From Acanthosoma haemorrhoidale (lineage: Eukaryota > Arthropoda > Insecta > Hemiptera > Acanthosomatidae): 64,000 nt of DNA. This document shows, one piece after another, positions 1 to 11,750 of this stretch (position 1 is its first letter; every line of letters begins with the position of its first letter). Position numbers and translations under genes: made by a program. The stretch is from positions 79,375,341 to 79,439,340 of the forward strand of contig OV884015.1 of the NCBI GenBank assembly GCA_930367205.1. The letters run 5' to 3'. The notes below the pieces were generated by a model that was not told the origin of the DNA, made no database searches, and was given only the letters and a program-made list of their open reading frames with translations.

Positions 1-2047
1 ACTTCTGATCTAAATTTTTTTTTTTGAACTACCGATGTCACTGAAAATTGCTTTTAAATAATAAACAATAGTTAAAGGATTGACTAAAAAGAATTGAACA
101 TTAAAAGATTGATTTTCAACACGCGATCTCAACATCATGTATTTTTAAACTATTGGGAAAAAATCACAACTGTGTTAAACTGTTTCTGAGCTGTGGCAAC
201 ATTTGTTATTACATATTAATCCCAGCCCTATTCAATTCATCTTTTATGAATTGACTGGCATTTCATTAATCCGCCGATTCTTCGGCACCATGTTTGTAGT
301 TGAGTGGAGCGAATTGTCCTGAAAAGCGATGAAACAGTCAGTCATCTGTCAACTGACTGATGAGGCACCTTTCTGAATAGGTTCGTTTACGTTGCCAATG
401 AAGTGGTAAACACCTGCTGAGATATGAGATTTGTTGTTGTTTATTGCACAGTTCGGACCAATAATTCGTTAGTGGAGTTGGCGGATTCAGAGATCGTTTG
501 CGGTCCATTGAGGCAGGTAATGCCATCAGGACAGTCTACGTGGGGGGGAGGGTGCGATATTGAATACCCCTCTTGCTCTGGGGTTAGGGGGGGAGGAGGC
601 ACTTGATGAGCAGCCGGACGTCATAGGAGAAACTAATTACAGAAGGGCCTTACGTGGAAGGCCTCCGGGATCCTGGACCCCAGTACCCAATAATCGCTGT
701 CTCCTGGATATGCGTGGCATCACTCGTCTGTTTGCTCCTTCGGGGTCACTCCTGGATCTTGATTTTGGAAGTTATTTGATTGCAATCGGACTTTATTAAA
801 TCTTACACGAGAATAAATCTATTAAATAATATTTATGAACCCGTGCAAACAAATTAAAACAGAGCGAAATTCATAACTGCTACCGAAACATAATAATAGT
901 ACGCAAATTCGTCTGTACTGAGCATACACATTACTTATAAGTAATTCTAACACTAATCTGCCAACTGTAATTGATCAAAAAAAAATTGCGAACATGTTTT
1001 TTAAACACAAAAGCTATATTAATAAGGATATGTAGCTCTACTTAATATTATAAAGAAATACTAATTTTGAAATGTAAAGTGTCAATTAATGAAATGGATA
1101 ATTTTTTTTTTATAGTTCATTAACAAAGTATAAAACTTTGTAACCCAAGCACGGCTGTGTGCAACTTATATTGTGAACTCAACTTTTTTTTAATGACTTT
1201 TGTGATTTAAATGGATAAAAAAAAAATTACTAATTAACTGAAAAAACTTTTAAATGTCAAAACAATTAAGCCATTAATTATGAAATGGGTACAATGACCA
1301 CCTGGTTTACTATCATGAGGAAATTCGCATTAAATATTGTGTTAAAGTGGTCTTTGTTGTAATCCAGTGCTGAAAGAGTTTATCCAATTTAAGTTGTCTC
1401 AAATTTCGTCTCTGCCTCCTCGATTTTAAAATTGATTAACATTGAAATCTTTAAATTTCTTAGATGGTCATTCGTGTTCCATATAATAAGCATTGACCTT
1501 CAGGAATACGGAAGTTGAAATTTTATGATCTTATGGAATTTTCAAAACGGAAGGAAATATAAATAATTGTGGCTTACAAGGCTTTACAATATTACCTGCA
1601 CCCACCTAGTCGGTTTGTAGGATTTTCAAATACTACAAAATATTAGATTTCGTATTTCATTCCAGTCATTTGATAAAAAGGAATGAAGAAATACTGGGAT
1701 TATCCTGAGCTCAAATCCCAACCCTGACTATAGGCAAAGCAATATGTGTGTCAATAAGCAATATTTTCTAGAATATTTAGTAAAAGGAATAGACAAAAAT
1801 TTTCAGTAGACACTTTTTATTTATTCTGATATTTTTTTTTTAAATAACACTTTAATTTAACTAAATGATTATCATTATGAATATCTGACATGCAGGATAG
1901 GTATATTATTTATTGTTGGTATGTTATTTTTATATTATTTTGTTGTGAATTAGGAGTTTATAGTCGTTCATTGATCGATAGCCCAGTCAAATTGTACTTA
2001 ATCACAGAGAGAAGGGGAATGACTAATCTCTATATTATCGAGCATGG
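1..2047. other. Unassigned AT-rich DNA with one GC-richer block
   Basis: I see no gene here. The stretch is AT-rich with many A and T runs. About 240-760 is clearly GC-richer, with G runs near 541-600, and is open in short frames on both strands, but the predicted peptides resemble nothing I know. It could be a host regulatory island or an old mobile-element fragment; the sequence alone does not decide. Confidence 0.5.
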
Positions 2048-2120
2048 GCCTCGGTAGCGCAGTAGGCAGCGCGTAAGTCTCATAATCTTAAGGTCGTGAG
2101 TTCGATCCTCACCCGGGGCA
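2048..2120 (+). tRNA. tRNA-Met (CAT), elongator, copy 1
   Basis: This is a complete 73-nt tRNA. The acceptor stem GCCTCGG pairs with CCGGGGC, followed by discriminator A. The D arm is GCGC/GCGC and the T arm GTGAG-TTCGATC-CTCAC. The anticodon stem TAAGT/TCTTA closes the loop CTCATAA, giving anticodon CAT. The body matches eukaryotic elongator tRNA-Met rather than the initiator type. The internal A and B boxes for RNA polymerase III are intact, and a T run (CTTTTT) follows about 5 nt downstream as a terminator. The sequence is identical to the copies at 3642-3714 and 6736-6808, while the flanks are only partly similar, so all three are probably functional genes rather than recent repeats. CCA is not encoded, as expected for a nuclear tRNA. 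Confidence 0.97.
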
Positions 2121-3641
2121 TTACTTTTTGTATATTTACTTATCTCACAGATCCGTAACTATAACATTTATTGAAAAAATTATATTCCCATTTTATATCG
2201 AGTTATAGAGTTCACTGATGATTTTAATGAGCTTAAAGTTTACAGTTATTAAAGAACTGCACGATTGTTTTGTGCTTTCTGTTACAATCAAGTGTAGCGT
2301 TTTTACATGTGTTTTGCTATGTGACTTGAAGTGAAAGGTGTTTGTTTACGTTTTTCATTTTATGTAAAAATATTTCACTCGTTCTAGGTTGAAGCATAGA
2401 ATAAGAATTTTGAATTTGGTTCCGTCCATAGCAGCAGAAAAACTCCAATTAAACAACAAGAAAACAAAAGTTAAAAGGGGTAAAAGTAGGAACACAGAGT
2501 TAAAAATAACGAAAACTGAGACAAAATCGTTTTAAATACCTATTTCATGAGAATAAATTTTTTTTTTCAAAAGAAGGAAAATGAATCTTATCCTTCAATT
2601 GGCTACTTGTACAGTCTGAAAACAAGTTAATTAATGGAGTGATAGGAACTTCAATCGAAATTAAGGTTACTAGAGAGACAAATAATAATTTTCGAAAATG
2701 CCTTTTAAATGAGGAGATAAGTTTATAAAGGACAAGATGTGAGGTTTGTAGAACGGCGCAGAGCGTAGGCAAGTAGTGCTGGTTTTTTTCTGAGGATTTG
2801 TTTCATCAGTTCACGGTAGTAGTCATAGTTTAATTTTGAATATTAAATCTATTACTTATCAATTAAGTTCATTTTTTGGTGACTTATCGTATACATGTTC
2901 TTAGGAAATATTTTATTTATATTTGTATTACCTTTTGTAATATGCAATAGTTTCGGGGTAATATAATTGATTAATTATTTCGTAACAGTAATGTAATGAA
3001 AAAAAAAATCTTACAATAAAGAACTTAAAACCAGAGCAGAAAAATACAAATAAACACTAGATGCAAATAGAAAAACATTTCTTCGTAATATATTATGCCG
3101 TAGCTCCTTATTATTGGGTAATTTATCCTTGTTGGCAATATTTTGAAGTGTAAGAATTCAAGGTGTAAAGTGGAGAAAGGTGCCTCTTGATTTTCAGACA
3201 TTCTTTGCCTTTTGCCACCTGGATCATATGCATCGAGAGATCATGAAGACCGTTGCCACACGATACCCTATTCTTTTATCACTTTCCGTTCACTTGCTAA
3301 TTTTCTTATAAGTTTACCGAATCACAAGTTTGTGAGCCTGTTATGTGTTGAGTAGATAAACTTAAAAAAAAAAAAACTTAATAAGTTATCAAACAGCTAC
3401 GTTTCTGGTTATAAAATATAAATATCAAATGGATATAAAACCCTTACACGTGACTAACATAAAGCACAAATATTCAGTTTCTGAAGAATATTAAGATCAC
3501 CATTGAACTCTAACCCAAGTACAGTCACCAATAATATAAGTCCACTTGTCGTTATATAAAATATAAAACAAACAAATAATTTTATTACAATTTTAATATC
3601 ATACACTTGTAAATATATTGATGATAAATTTTAAAAAATAT
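2121..3641. other. Unassigned AT-rich spacer between two tRNA-Met genes
   Basis: No gene is recognised. A pyrimidine tract ending in AG at 2386-2387 opens a lysine-rich frame to a TAA at 2533-2535, with AATAAA shortly after. A-rich DNA gives such frames by chance, so I do not call it an exon. The flanking identical tRNA genes face opposite ways, making this the loop of a 73-bp perfect inverted repeat. Confidence 0.5.
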
Positions 3642-3714
3642 TGCCCCGGGTGAGGATCGAACTCACGACCTTAAGATTATGAGACTTACGCGCTGCCTAC
3701 TGCGCTACCGAGGC
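3642..3714 (-). tRNA. tRNA-Met (CAT), elongator, copy 2
   Basis: This is a full 73-nt tRNA on the minus strand, identical base for base to the copy at 2048-2120, with the same acceptor, D, anticodon (CAT) and T arms and discriminator A. A T run follows the 3' end on the minus strand (ATATTTTTT), a normal RNA polymerase III terminator. Its 5' flank shares clear similarity with that of the copy at 6736-6808, including a shared block containing AGTGGGGATGA just before the gene. The two loci therefore descend from one duplicated segment that was also inverted. Confidence 0.97.
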
Positions 3715-4765
3715 CCTGGCTTCATATCAAATAGAGTAATCATCCCCACTTTCTGCTAATTAGGAAAAATCTAGAATATTCTTTATTGTCCAGTTACTAA
3801 TCATCACATGAATAATTTAGTTTTTGTGATTTTGTTTTCCTAAGCTTCATTTCAATTCAAAAATAAAAATAAATCACTTAAGTGTGAAATCCCACCCCCC
3901 CCCCCCAGTTAATATTGTGAAACAGTTTCAGAACGCCTCGAAAACAATATTAATTGACAAAAATATTCGTGGTCTGAATAAAGTCTGAACACATTTTACA
4001 CATTATTAGTTCACTTTTAATGAAAGTTGAATTTAATTAATTTATGTATTAAAATATACTGATACATATGTTAAGATTGTAAATTCAGTGTATATATACT
4101 GGCTACAGAGCTAGGAGAAATTCCAAACATGAAGAAAATTTCTATCCTTTTAATAATATCTGCAGTCTTCCCGAGTTTTTTTCTTCGTGTTCCTTTTTTA
4201 ACAGGAACTAATTAATTATCATAATAAATTAGTGAAGCTTTAAAGTAGAATATTTATGACTGATTTTGAGGAATAGATTTTCTCGATCAAAGTATACTAC
4301 ATTTGTCTCAGGATAAATAAATGTTTTCAAGGATAATCTATTACTTTAATTGGTAGGGCGTTCCTTGTGATTAGGGGTACGATTTCCAATCCAACGAAGA
4401 GAATTTTAAACTTAAAATCAGATCATTAAATGATGTTTCAAACCATCATTTGTGTAATAGGGGATTTAACCATTGTCAGGGGTATAAGGGAATACATATT
4501 TAAAGTTAAAATGTTGAATGTTTTAGCGCTCTTCCGCTGGATCAAAGATATTGTAAATTTATTATTGTGCATAGTCAACATTAGACATAATGTAAAAAGA
4601 AAATATTTAATTTCAAAAATATAATTGTAATATATGAAAAATATCCTGCTCGTAAGCAACCATCAATCTCAAAGTCGTTATCATTACTTTGATTTTATTA
4701 TATTCAAACGATTTTAAAAACAATGATTTACAGAAGTATGGGGAACTGAAAAATGATTTTATCTC
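3715..4765. other. Unassigned AT-rich spacer
   Basis: No gene is recognised. A run of C bases lies near 3894-3906. Its left end, about 3715-3830, is the duplicated 5' flank of tRNA-Met copy 2. TTTATT at 4694-4699 reads as AATAAA on the minus strand, downstream of the open stretch at 4766-4913. Confidence 0.5.
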
Positions 4766-4913
4766 TTATGATTTTTTTTTTTCTGAGATGGAAATTAGTC
4801 TCTTTTCACCATATTTCAGAAGTTCTGATTTGGTACATGGATTTTCTCGTTCTGCAGATACAAAAACCTCCTGCTCTTCTTTGCTTACTGCATCAAGCTC
4901 AGAAATGATACAG
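4766..4913 (-). CDS. Candidate terminal coding exon, unknown protein
   Basis: On the minus strand an AG at 4915-4914 is followed by an open frame of about 49 codons ending in TAA at 4768-4766. The predicted peptide is hydrophilic and protein-like, containing ELDAVSKEEQEVFVSAE, NPCTKSELLKYGEK and a short lysine-rich tail. There is no in-frame ATG at its start and a stop lies just upstream, so if real it must be spliced from an upstream exon. An AATAAA signal (minus strand) lies about 70 nt after the stop, as expected for a last exon. The pyrimidine tract before the AG is weak, and I do not recognise the family. It could be a host exon, a processed-gene relic or a mobile-element fragment. Confidence 0.4.
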
Positions 4914-6240
4914 CTATTTCAGTTACATTTACTTGGCAAGTAAAAGGATTCATAAAAAAGGTGACTGACATTGCCTCGATGGTACTAAACTATAAAAATC
5001 GCTTTTGTAACCGGTCTGGTCGAGAAATGACGAATACTTATTTTCAAAAATAAGTATATTTCCCTAATTCCAATTAATTTTAAAATATAAAAAAATGTAA
5101 CAATATATTAAAAACTAAAATTTATGTTATCGTGATCGTACAGTGGTCACCGGGTGCATGGAGTGTGTAGGCACAGATCAGCGCCTAAGGCGTACCTGAT
5201 GCTAATTATCTTTAAGAGGGTTTCCTCTTGATAAGGTTGCTATGACAATTAGGCTAAATTTAACAGTTACGTTATTGTCTCACCACATGCCTGATGTGTT
5301 TTCGTTTTAGAGCCCGAAGGCGATTGAGTAGCAAAGTCTGTTCACTTATAAATGATGAGCTTGTGCAGAGAATATTTATATGATTAATCTGACATATCCA
5401 CTTGCTTGAGAAGAAATTTATGGCATCACTCGTATTTTTCAAAGTAGATATACATCTCCGTGCAATATAACTTAATATTTTTACTGACAAATGCATCAAA
5501 ACCCAGACTGTAGACGCATGTGTTTCCCTGTATTGATGTTGCACGGAAGCCGGAGGTCAGTCCCCCCCCCCCTCTCCAGACAAATGAATACAAAAAGGAC
5601 TACGAAGACATCTGCAGCCAGCGCACAGAGCGGAGATATGTCAGTGGGGGCAGACAGGGCTCGTGGAAGAACTGATGGGTCCACTTAGGAAGGAGGGCTG
5701 GATTAGCCAAGGCACAGATTGTCTCAGCCGCTGCCTCCCCGCGGGGTCACGTACAACACAAATCACCGCCTTCTGACAACACCTGACAGCACTTCTGTCT
5801 TCTGCTGTACTTCTCTTGTAATTGTTCCCTCTACAACAAATCCACACTTCCTGACTCTACAAAACGCCAACCAGAATCGAGGAAACAGGATTAGCAATGT
5901 GTATGTTTCGAAAAGACGCGTAACCAGCTGTCTATTAGACATCCGTGTAACACTTTGTCCAATAATCTTAAGCCTTACCTTTTTTTTGTAGGATTTAGTG
6001 TTTTAAGGATTTTTCGATTTATTCAAAACCCTTTTCATTCAACCCTTCATACTTATCACTGAAAACGTTTGATATTAAATAAAAAGCATTTAAAGCCAAA
6101 ATAATTCTATTAGGAAGGAAATATGAAGGGAACCCCCAATAAACGTTAAAAAAATTATACACAAATTAATATTTTTATTTTTTATGAAACAGCTCTAAAA
6201 ATTTATCAAAAGTTTTTTTTTGTTTCTTTTTAATTAAAAT
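4914..6240. other. Unassigned spacer with GC-richer middle
   Basis: No gene is recognised. The block 5490-5800 is GC-richer with a C run near 5565. A 90-codon minus-strand frame at 5272-5544 has no recognisable domain and I treat it as chance. Confidence 0.45.
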
Positions 6241-6247
6241 TTAAAAA

Positions 6248-6450
6248 ATGGTTTTGACAGTAGAGCAAGTATCTCGTGTTGTTGCTTTAGAGGAAGACGG
6301 TCGAAGACGAAGATGCAGCCCGTGGCACTGGGTTAACCGGAAAACACTGGTCGGAAAGCAATTACACGTGAGACAGGTTTGTGCAATCCTAGACCTGTTT
6401 TAGGTCGGCCGAGAATTCATGCCGTAATCAATAGGATATCAAGCAGACAA
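6248..6450 (+). pseudogene. Transposase helix-turn-helix remnant, Tc1-like
   Basis: A start at 6248 opens a frame reading LTVEQVSRVVALEEDGR, which fits the first helices of a Tc1-type DNA-binding domain. The frame is then lost and similarity continues in another: GVNRKT, then ETGLCNPRPVLGRPR, matching the second helix region and the typical G-R-P-R stretch of these transposases. A frameshift and stop make it dead, and no catalytic DDE domain follows. The family call rests on motif resemblance only. It is an old 3'-truncated DNA transposon fragment in AT-rich DNA upstream of tRNA-Met copy 3. Confidence 0.6.
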
Positions 6451-6735
6451 CCTTAATGTTCTGATCGATATTATGTAATATGTGTTGAGACTTAAGTGGA
6501 ACATAGTTTCAAGTCGCTAAAAGCTACAAATATTTTTGCAGTCGTAACTAAACTCTAAATTGTGTGATGATGTATTATAGTTGACTTGAATTTTAATTCA
6601 GACAAAAATTAGCTTTAGGGACTAAAATAAATAACTCTCACGATGCTCAGTATTTAATTGGACTATAGAAAATATTGGTTTGTTTCCTAGTTAGATGGAA
6701 GTGGGGATGAGTGATCATCGTATTGGCATTCAAGG

Positions 6736-6808
6736 GCCTCGGTAGCGCAGTAGGCAGCGCGTAAGTCTCATAATCTTAAGGTCGTGAGTTCGATCCTCAC
6801 CCGGGGCA
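6736..6808 (+). tRNA. tRNA-Met (CAT), elongator, copy 3
   Basis: This is the third identical 73-nt elongator tRNA-Met with anticodon CAT. All four arms pair and the discriminator is A. A long T run directly after the gene (about 6811-6820) is a strong RNA polymerase III terminator. The upstream 70-100 nt align with the 5' flank of copy 2, sharing TTGGACTATA-like and AGTGGGGATGA blocks. The flanks have diverged while the gene body has not, which points to purifying selection or gene conversion. Confidence 0.97.
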
Positions 6809-7260
6809 TAATTTTTTTTTTATTTTATTTATTAATAGATTAGTCAATTAATTAATTGGATTTCTAAAATGTATTAAAAATCAATAAATTTTGCATTAGC
6901 ACATTATCACAACTATTGCATTCTATTTTATTTAGCGTCAAATCACCTGCAATGATTACTCGGGACGATTCTTTTGCTTTTATTATTTGTTAAATGATCA
7001 TAATCAAAAATATGATTTTTTTTTTTTTTTTTGAGAGAGAATTTCTTTATTTCACTTTATTAGTTCTCGGCTCTTGCTTTTTGTAAGCGGCACCGAATGC
7101 AAGCTACCTCACTTTCGTGATTCACGCTTCATAAGTTCATAATTCCTAAATTAATTCATGAGATTCATATGGGCCTACGTTGAGAGAATAGAATTGAACC
7201 AGTTTTTTTTTCAATATTTCTTTTTACTTTCCTTCGGTTAAATAAGTTATTTTTATTAAT
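6809..7260. other. Unassigned AT-rich spacer
   Basis: I see nothing here beyond a T run near 7017-7032 and AT-rich sequence. Confidence 0.5.
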
Positions 7261-7270
7261 TGTGGACTTT

Positions 7271-7690
7271 TCAAGCCTTTGAAAGAATGTGTCGCATCAC
7301 CATCAAGATGTAATTTTCGTCAGCAAACATCATACATAAATATACTAGTTCAGTGGGGACAATGTAATTAATATAGGCATTGAATAAAATCGTTGGCAAG
7401 ATAACCGATCCATGTGGCAGCCCAGCAGACAGAGAAAAGCTTGCAACGTATATGAACAAAGAAGGTTGTTGTTCCTGTCTCCTAAGAATAGATAGGTTGA
7501 ATTAAATAAATGGGAACTTGGTAATGTATTAATTTATGTATTAATCCTTCATGACACACAGTGTCGAATGCTTCCAAATCACCTTTATCTTTTCTTAAAA
7601 CAACATTTTTTGTTATTCTATCTGAAAAAAAAAGTTGTGAAATGTCCAATGACTTGTACAAAAGTCTATATTTCAAAACGTGTTATTTTC
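7271..7690 (-). pseudogene. Non-LTR retrotransposon reverse transcriptase fragment
   Basis: Two minus-strand frames together give consecutive reverse-transcriptase motifs. The upstream frame (7676 down to 7482) contains DLEAFDTVCHEGLIHKLI, which is motif A with its first catalytic Asp. After an internal stop and a frameshift, the downstream frame (7459 to 7271) holds SAGLPHGSVILPTILFNAYI, the B motif, and then MFADEN, where the usual F-A-D-D of motif C has lost its second Asp to Glu. The motif style is that of Jockey-type LINEs. The fragment covers only the palm, with no endonuclease or 3' tail, and is clearly inactive. Confidence 0.85.
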
Positions 7691-8204
7691 TTTTAAATGT
7701 TATTCACTTTATTAGAATGAGTTTTTTCAACTGCTTCACCCAATGTGGCTTAGGTTATTGGGATTATTATGGTTTAATTTTTCGTTTTTGTTATTAGAGG
7801 TTTAGGGATTATAATAAGTTTGCCCTTTGCCAGTTAAAAAGGAAATATTGATGCTCCTGTATTTTATTTATTATGAATGTAAAGTGGACAACTTGGAAGT
7901 GACTTTATCCATCATAGATTTCATCAGGCCTCATGTTTTGTTTTTGTTTTTTTTAATTAAATAAAAGTGTGCATAAGGTGATGTGGTTTGATGAAACTAT
8001 TTTGTGGCTAGTTGTGCTTTATAATAACTTGTTGATGATTTTTCACCCATAATTTTCGTTACTGTACTTTAGATGAAAACTAACCAGGTTATGTGAAGAC
8101 ATAAGTAATGTAACTATGAAATTTCAGCTCTATTATACAGCATTTGTAGGAGTAATCTGCCATATTTTACAGGCGTATTATCCTTATTAAAATGTTTATA
8201 GTAG
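7691..8204. other. Unassigned AT-rich spacer
   Basis: No gene or repeat is recognised. Further decayed LINE sequence upstream of the reverse-transcriptase fragment is possible but cannot be shown. Confidence 0.4.
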
Positions 8205-8753
8205 GTTTCTAAAAACCTCGTAGAGTAAAAAATGTAGATTTAAGAAATCACAATTTTATATTCTGAAAGAAACGTCATTTCTCAAGTGTTTTATTGTAAT
8301 TATTGTAAAACACATATCAACTGTACATTTTCAATCTTAAATTGCATTTCCAGATTGTCATTTAATTGCTTAGTTTTATTTTGATTCACTTATATTACAA
8401 ATCTACCAGTTAGTAATGCAGATGCGGTTCTGGGACTTGTTTTATCAAGTTAACAGACCAAAAACCATAAGAAGCCGCCTCCACTATCTCTCCTTAATTA
8501 CCACCCCAGAAATTTCGGCACGGTTTTATTTCGCTGGTAAACTGAAATTTGCTTCATTATTTTGATACGGGGGAATGCACATGTAAGCATAGCAGATCCT
8601 TCCTAAGACACCAGGCATGCGTTTCTAAGACCACTAGTAAAACAAACGTAGAGTAAAAAATGTAGATGTCTTCGAAAATCGCATTTCCAGATTGTCATTT
8701 AATTGCTTAGTTGTTTTAATTCACTTATATTACGAATCTATCAGTCAGTAATG
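8205..8753 (+). repeat. Diverged direct duplication, two copies
   Basis: A segment at about 8205-8418 recurs at about 8620-8753. Shared blocks include GTAGAGTAAAAAATGTAGAT and, further on, TTCCAGATTGTCATTTAATT, and both copies end at an AGTAATG. The second copy lacks about 105 nt from the middle of the first. It carries no coding potential. It may be a local duplication or two pieces of one dispersed element. Confidence 0.75.
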
Positions 8754-8885
8754 TTATCCCAATGTTTACCATCTATGATTCTTTTGGCGAGAACAGCTTG
8801 AAACTTAAAGGTAGATGAGTTATTTAATTTTGAGAAATAAGTTCGTATCATCTCCCACGAAGACATAACATCCTTTCCTGGTTAG

Positions 8886-8981
8886 TATAAATACCCCATA
8901 CAGCATTGCTGCTCTTCCCCAATCCACTCGCGGTTCTAACAGCTGTCGTTTAGTTAGGATCGATCTCTCTTCCATAATAAA
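8886..8981 (+). promoter_or_regulatory. LTR-like or core promoter: TATA box to poly(A) signal
   Basis: TATAAATA at 8886-8893 is followed by a short GC-richer leader and then AATAAA at 8976-8981, with a T-rich stretch after. This compact order resembles the U3-R end of an LTR, but no terminal repeat or coding partner is seen. A simple chance TATA box is the alternative. Confidence 0.3.
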
Positions 8982-8999
8982 GTTGTTTTTTTTAAAGAA

Positions 9000-10890
9000 G
9001 AGTGGTCTGAATTGTTATCGTTTAGTGTGTATTCAGTGAAACATTTTTTTGTTCTACAAGCCCTTGAGCACAGTTTTTCTTAAATGTGGAATGTTTTTTT
9101 CAGAAGACATCACAATTCATACAACTATACTTAATAATATTTGCTATATTGAAGGATGTACAGGTAGATAATAATATTTGATAAATTGTGCATGTTATCC
9201 TTCTGTATGACAATTTTTATTCATTCATCATTGTTTTCATTTTTCAGCGTTTCGCATTCCATTAGTCCATTATCAGGCAATATATGTTTTTGTTCTAAAT
9301 TAAAACAATATTGATAAATATTAAATAAATTAACATTGTCACTAATAATTCCTGATTAAGAAGATATTTGGAATAACCCAACTGACATAGTCTATTTCTT
9401 AGTCAGGGAAATTTAGAAGATGCCAATTTATTTATATTTTTTTAATATTTATTAATATTGTTTTAATTTGGCACGACCCGACATATGTTGCCCAATAATG
9501 GAGTCCAGAAGGTCGCAACAAAATTGATAAATGAATAAAAAAAGAGTATACAGTAGAGATATTATGCACATTTTTTTAAAAATGATCAACTATACTTATT
9601 TCACGAAGACAATCAGCTTATAAATGACAGAAATCAGGTAAAGGCTATTGCATCATGAGTAAGAAGCCATGAGGGGGGGGGGAGGCACACCAGTCTATTA
9701 CTAGTGAAGGAGGGGGTAGCAGTGATATAAAGAGAGTGGGTGATAAATGTGCACATGTGTCACACAGATAGGTAGTGCTCAAATATTCAGACACTGAGTC
9801 AGCACCGGACGGTAGATGATGGCCTATTGATCCCGTACGGTTTTATGTACGACGGTGTTTTAGCCGGATTGCCATTGCGGGGGCAGTTTGTGCAACATTG
9901 ACGACGCCGGACCTCCCCCCGCGATAATAAGCGTGACCGCAACCGTAAGATGTGGCCCCTTGCGACCCCGGCTATTGCGCCCTATATCTCCAACGCCCCT
10001 AGGGCCGTCCCTTCAAACATTTATGGCCAACCTTTATCATTCCCATTAATAATCATGTTTAGGGCCCGCCATGAGGCACAATGCCCCTCTAAGGCTATCA
10101 CTTGCCTATTGGGCGTTCATCTCTGATACTTTTGTAACGGAGGCTTATCATGACTGTCCACCTAAGTTTTGGTTTAATGCTTTAGTCACATTCGACTCTG
10201 CTTTCAAATTGCAATCAATTTGAAAACTAAATTGTGTTTTTTAAGTATAAATTGGAACAAGCCAGATTAAAAGGGACTAATTATGATTAAATTGGAAAAC
10301 AAAGGTAGGCCGGCATTGAGGACACTAATTGGAAGCAAAAGGATAAACAATAATTATTATTAAATTTATTGAATATTGATACGTTTAATACGACTTTCTC
10401 CAGGGGAATTATATATTTCGTTACACTAAATTAATTTTATGTAAGAGTGTTACATATTTTTGTAACATATTTTGTGTATATATATGTAGACAAAATAAAG
10501 TAAGTTGAAGTGAAGAAATTTAATAACGAACGCGGTACTTTCTGTTAAACTTTTTATCTTAAACCACCTCGGTCACTAAAAATTGTATTTTTGAAAAAAA
10601 AAATGTAATTAACTTAAGCATTGTAACAAATTACATAGCCGAAAAGTAATAAAAAAACAATGTATATCGTTGGCTCCTATGGCATTATCTTTTATTTTTT
10701 GGAGTTTCATTGAAATTCTTTTGCCGTGACCGTTTAATGCGCTGTTAACCATCGGGGAAAATCACCTTTAAATTGTAAGTATATTGTTAAATTTATTTAT
10801 TTTTAATGTTTCTCCAACTTGTGAGTCTCGAGTATCTTGTAGACTTGTTATTACAAAAAAATAAATAAATAAATAGATGGAATTTTCCTC
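9000..10890. other. Unassigned DNA with GC-richer island
   Basis: No gene is recognised. The block about 9670-10140 is GC-rich with a G run near 9673, CpG dinucleotides and several short internal repeats. It shows no reading frame of note. The remainder is AT-rich. Confidence 0.45.
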
Positions 10891-10897
10891 ATTTCAG

Positions 10898-11070
10898 GTT
10901 GTTGTGTATTGCCCAATGGCTACAAAGCAATTACGGAAGAGATGCGATCGTTTGAACCTTTGAAATTTCAGATCGAAAGACCATCTTCGGGCTCGACAAT
11001 TCTAAATATTTCAGTATTGTTGAAGTGTTCCTTCTGCAGGGGGTTTGTACTTTCGGCCTTGTCTTTCTAA
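10898..11070 (+). CDS. Weak candidate exon, unknown protein
   Basis: A strong acceptor-like tract (TTTTCCTCATTTCAG, ending 10897) opens a frame of 56 codons to TAA at 11068-11070. The peptide contains PNGYKAITEEMRSFEPLKFQ, with ordinary protein composition. No clear donor site lies inside it, and no AATAAA follows soon enough to make a confident last exon. I do not recognise the product. Chance is a serious alternative in a 64-kb window. Confidence 0.25.
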
Positions 11071-11689
11071 ACGATTATTATGATTTCCTGGTGATTCTAA
11101 TTTGTTATAATAACCGATTTCTAACAGAACAATATTGTGTGAAGCATGGGAGGCCGGTAGCTACCAAGAAAGAGGAGGAAGTGTTCCCCGACCGCTGGGG
11201 TGCACGGTCCCATGGGACCTGAGCCCCGGCCTCTCTCCCCATTGTCACATTGATCAATAGCTCGCCTATAATAAGCTAGGCACCCTCTTATAAATCTAGG
11301 TTTCCTCCTAAGTGTGTAGCACGCCCAGGGGTGAAGATGCAGCACCAATATTCCAGGGCACACTCCACCTTATTAATAACTAATACGATCCTTGCAAACA
11401 CACATACACAATCAAACTCAAAGTGAAGCATTTGAGTATCCGTGGTTGTGGATGAGTGATAACAATGGTTAATAAGATTTTGAAATTCAAAGAAGGATGA
11501 ATATATACATTGCTAACATAGTTAATTGTTAGGATAATAAATGATACAAGAATATAAAAACACCATTTACATTTATTTATGTAATAGCTATCTGTTATAG
11601 AAACTTTTTCACTTAACGACATATTGAATAATTGTGTGCGTACTTCTTTGTTATTTTAAAAGATGGATGGTTGCCTATCGATACTAATT
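11071..11689. other. Unassigned; GC-richer block then AT-rich DNA
   Basis: The block 11140-11370 is GC-richer, with no recognisable domain in any frame. No gene is recognised. Confidence 0.4.
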
Positions 11690-11750
11690 TTTCTGATATT
11701 ATAACTGTATCCGAATACACAAACTGTTAGGCAATATCTTTTGTAAGGGA

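Noticed and set aside
5272..5544. 90-codon minus-strand frame
   Set aside because: No recognisable domain, no splice or promoter support, and overlapping frames on the other strand.
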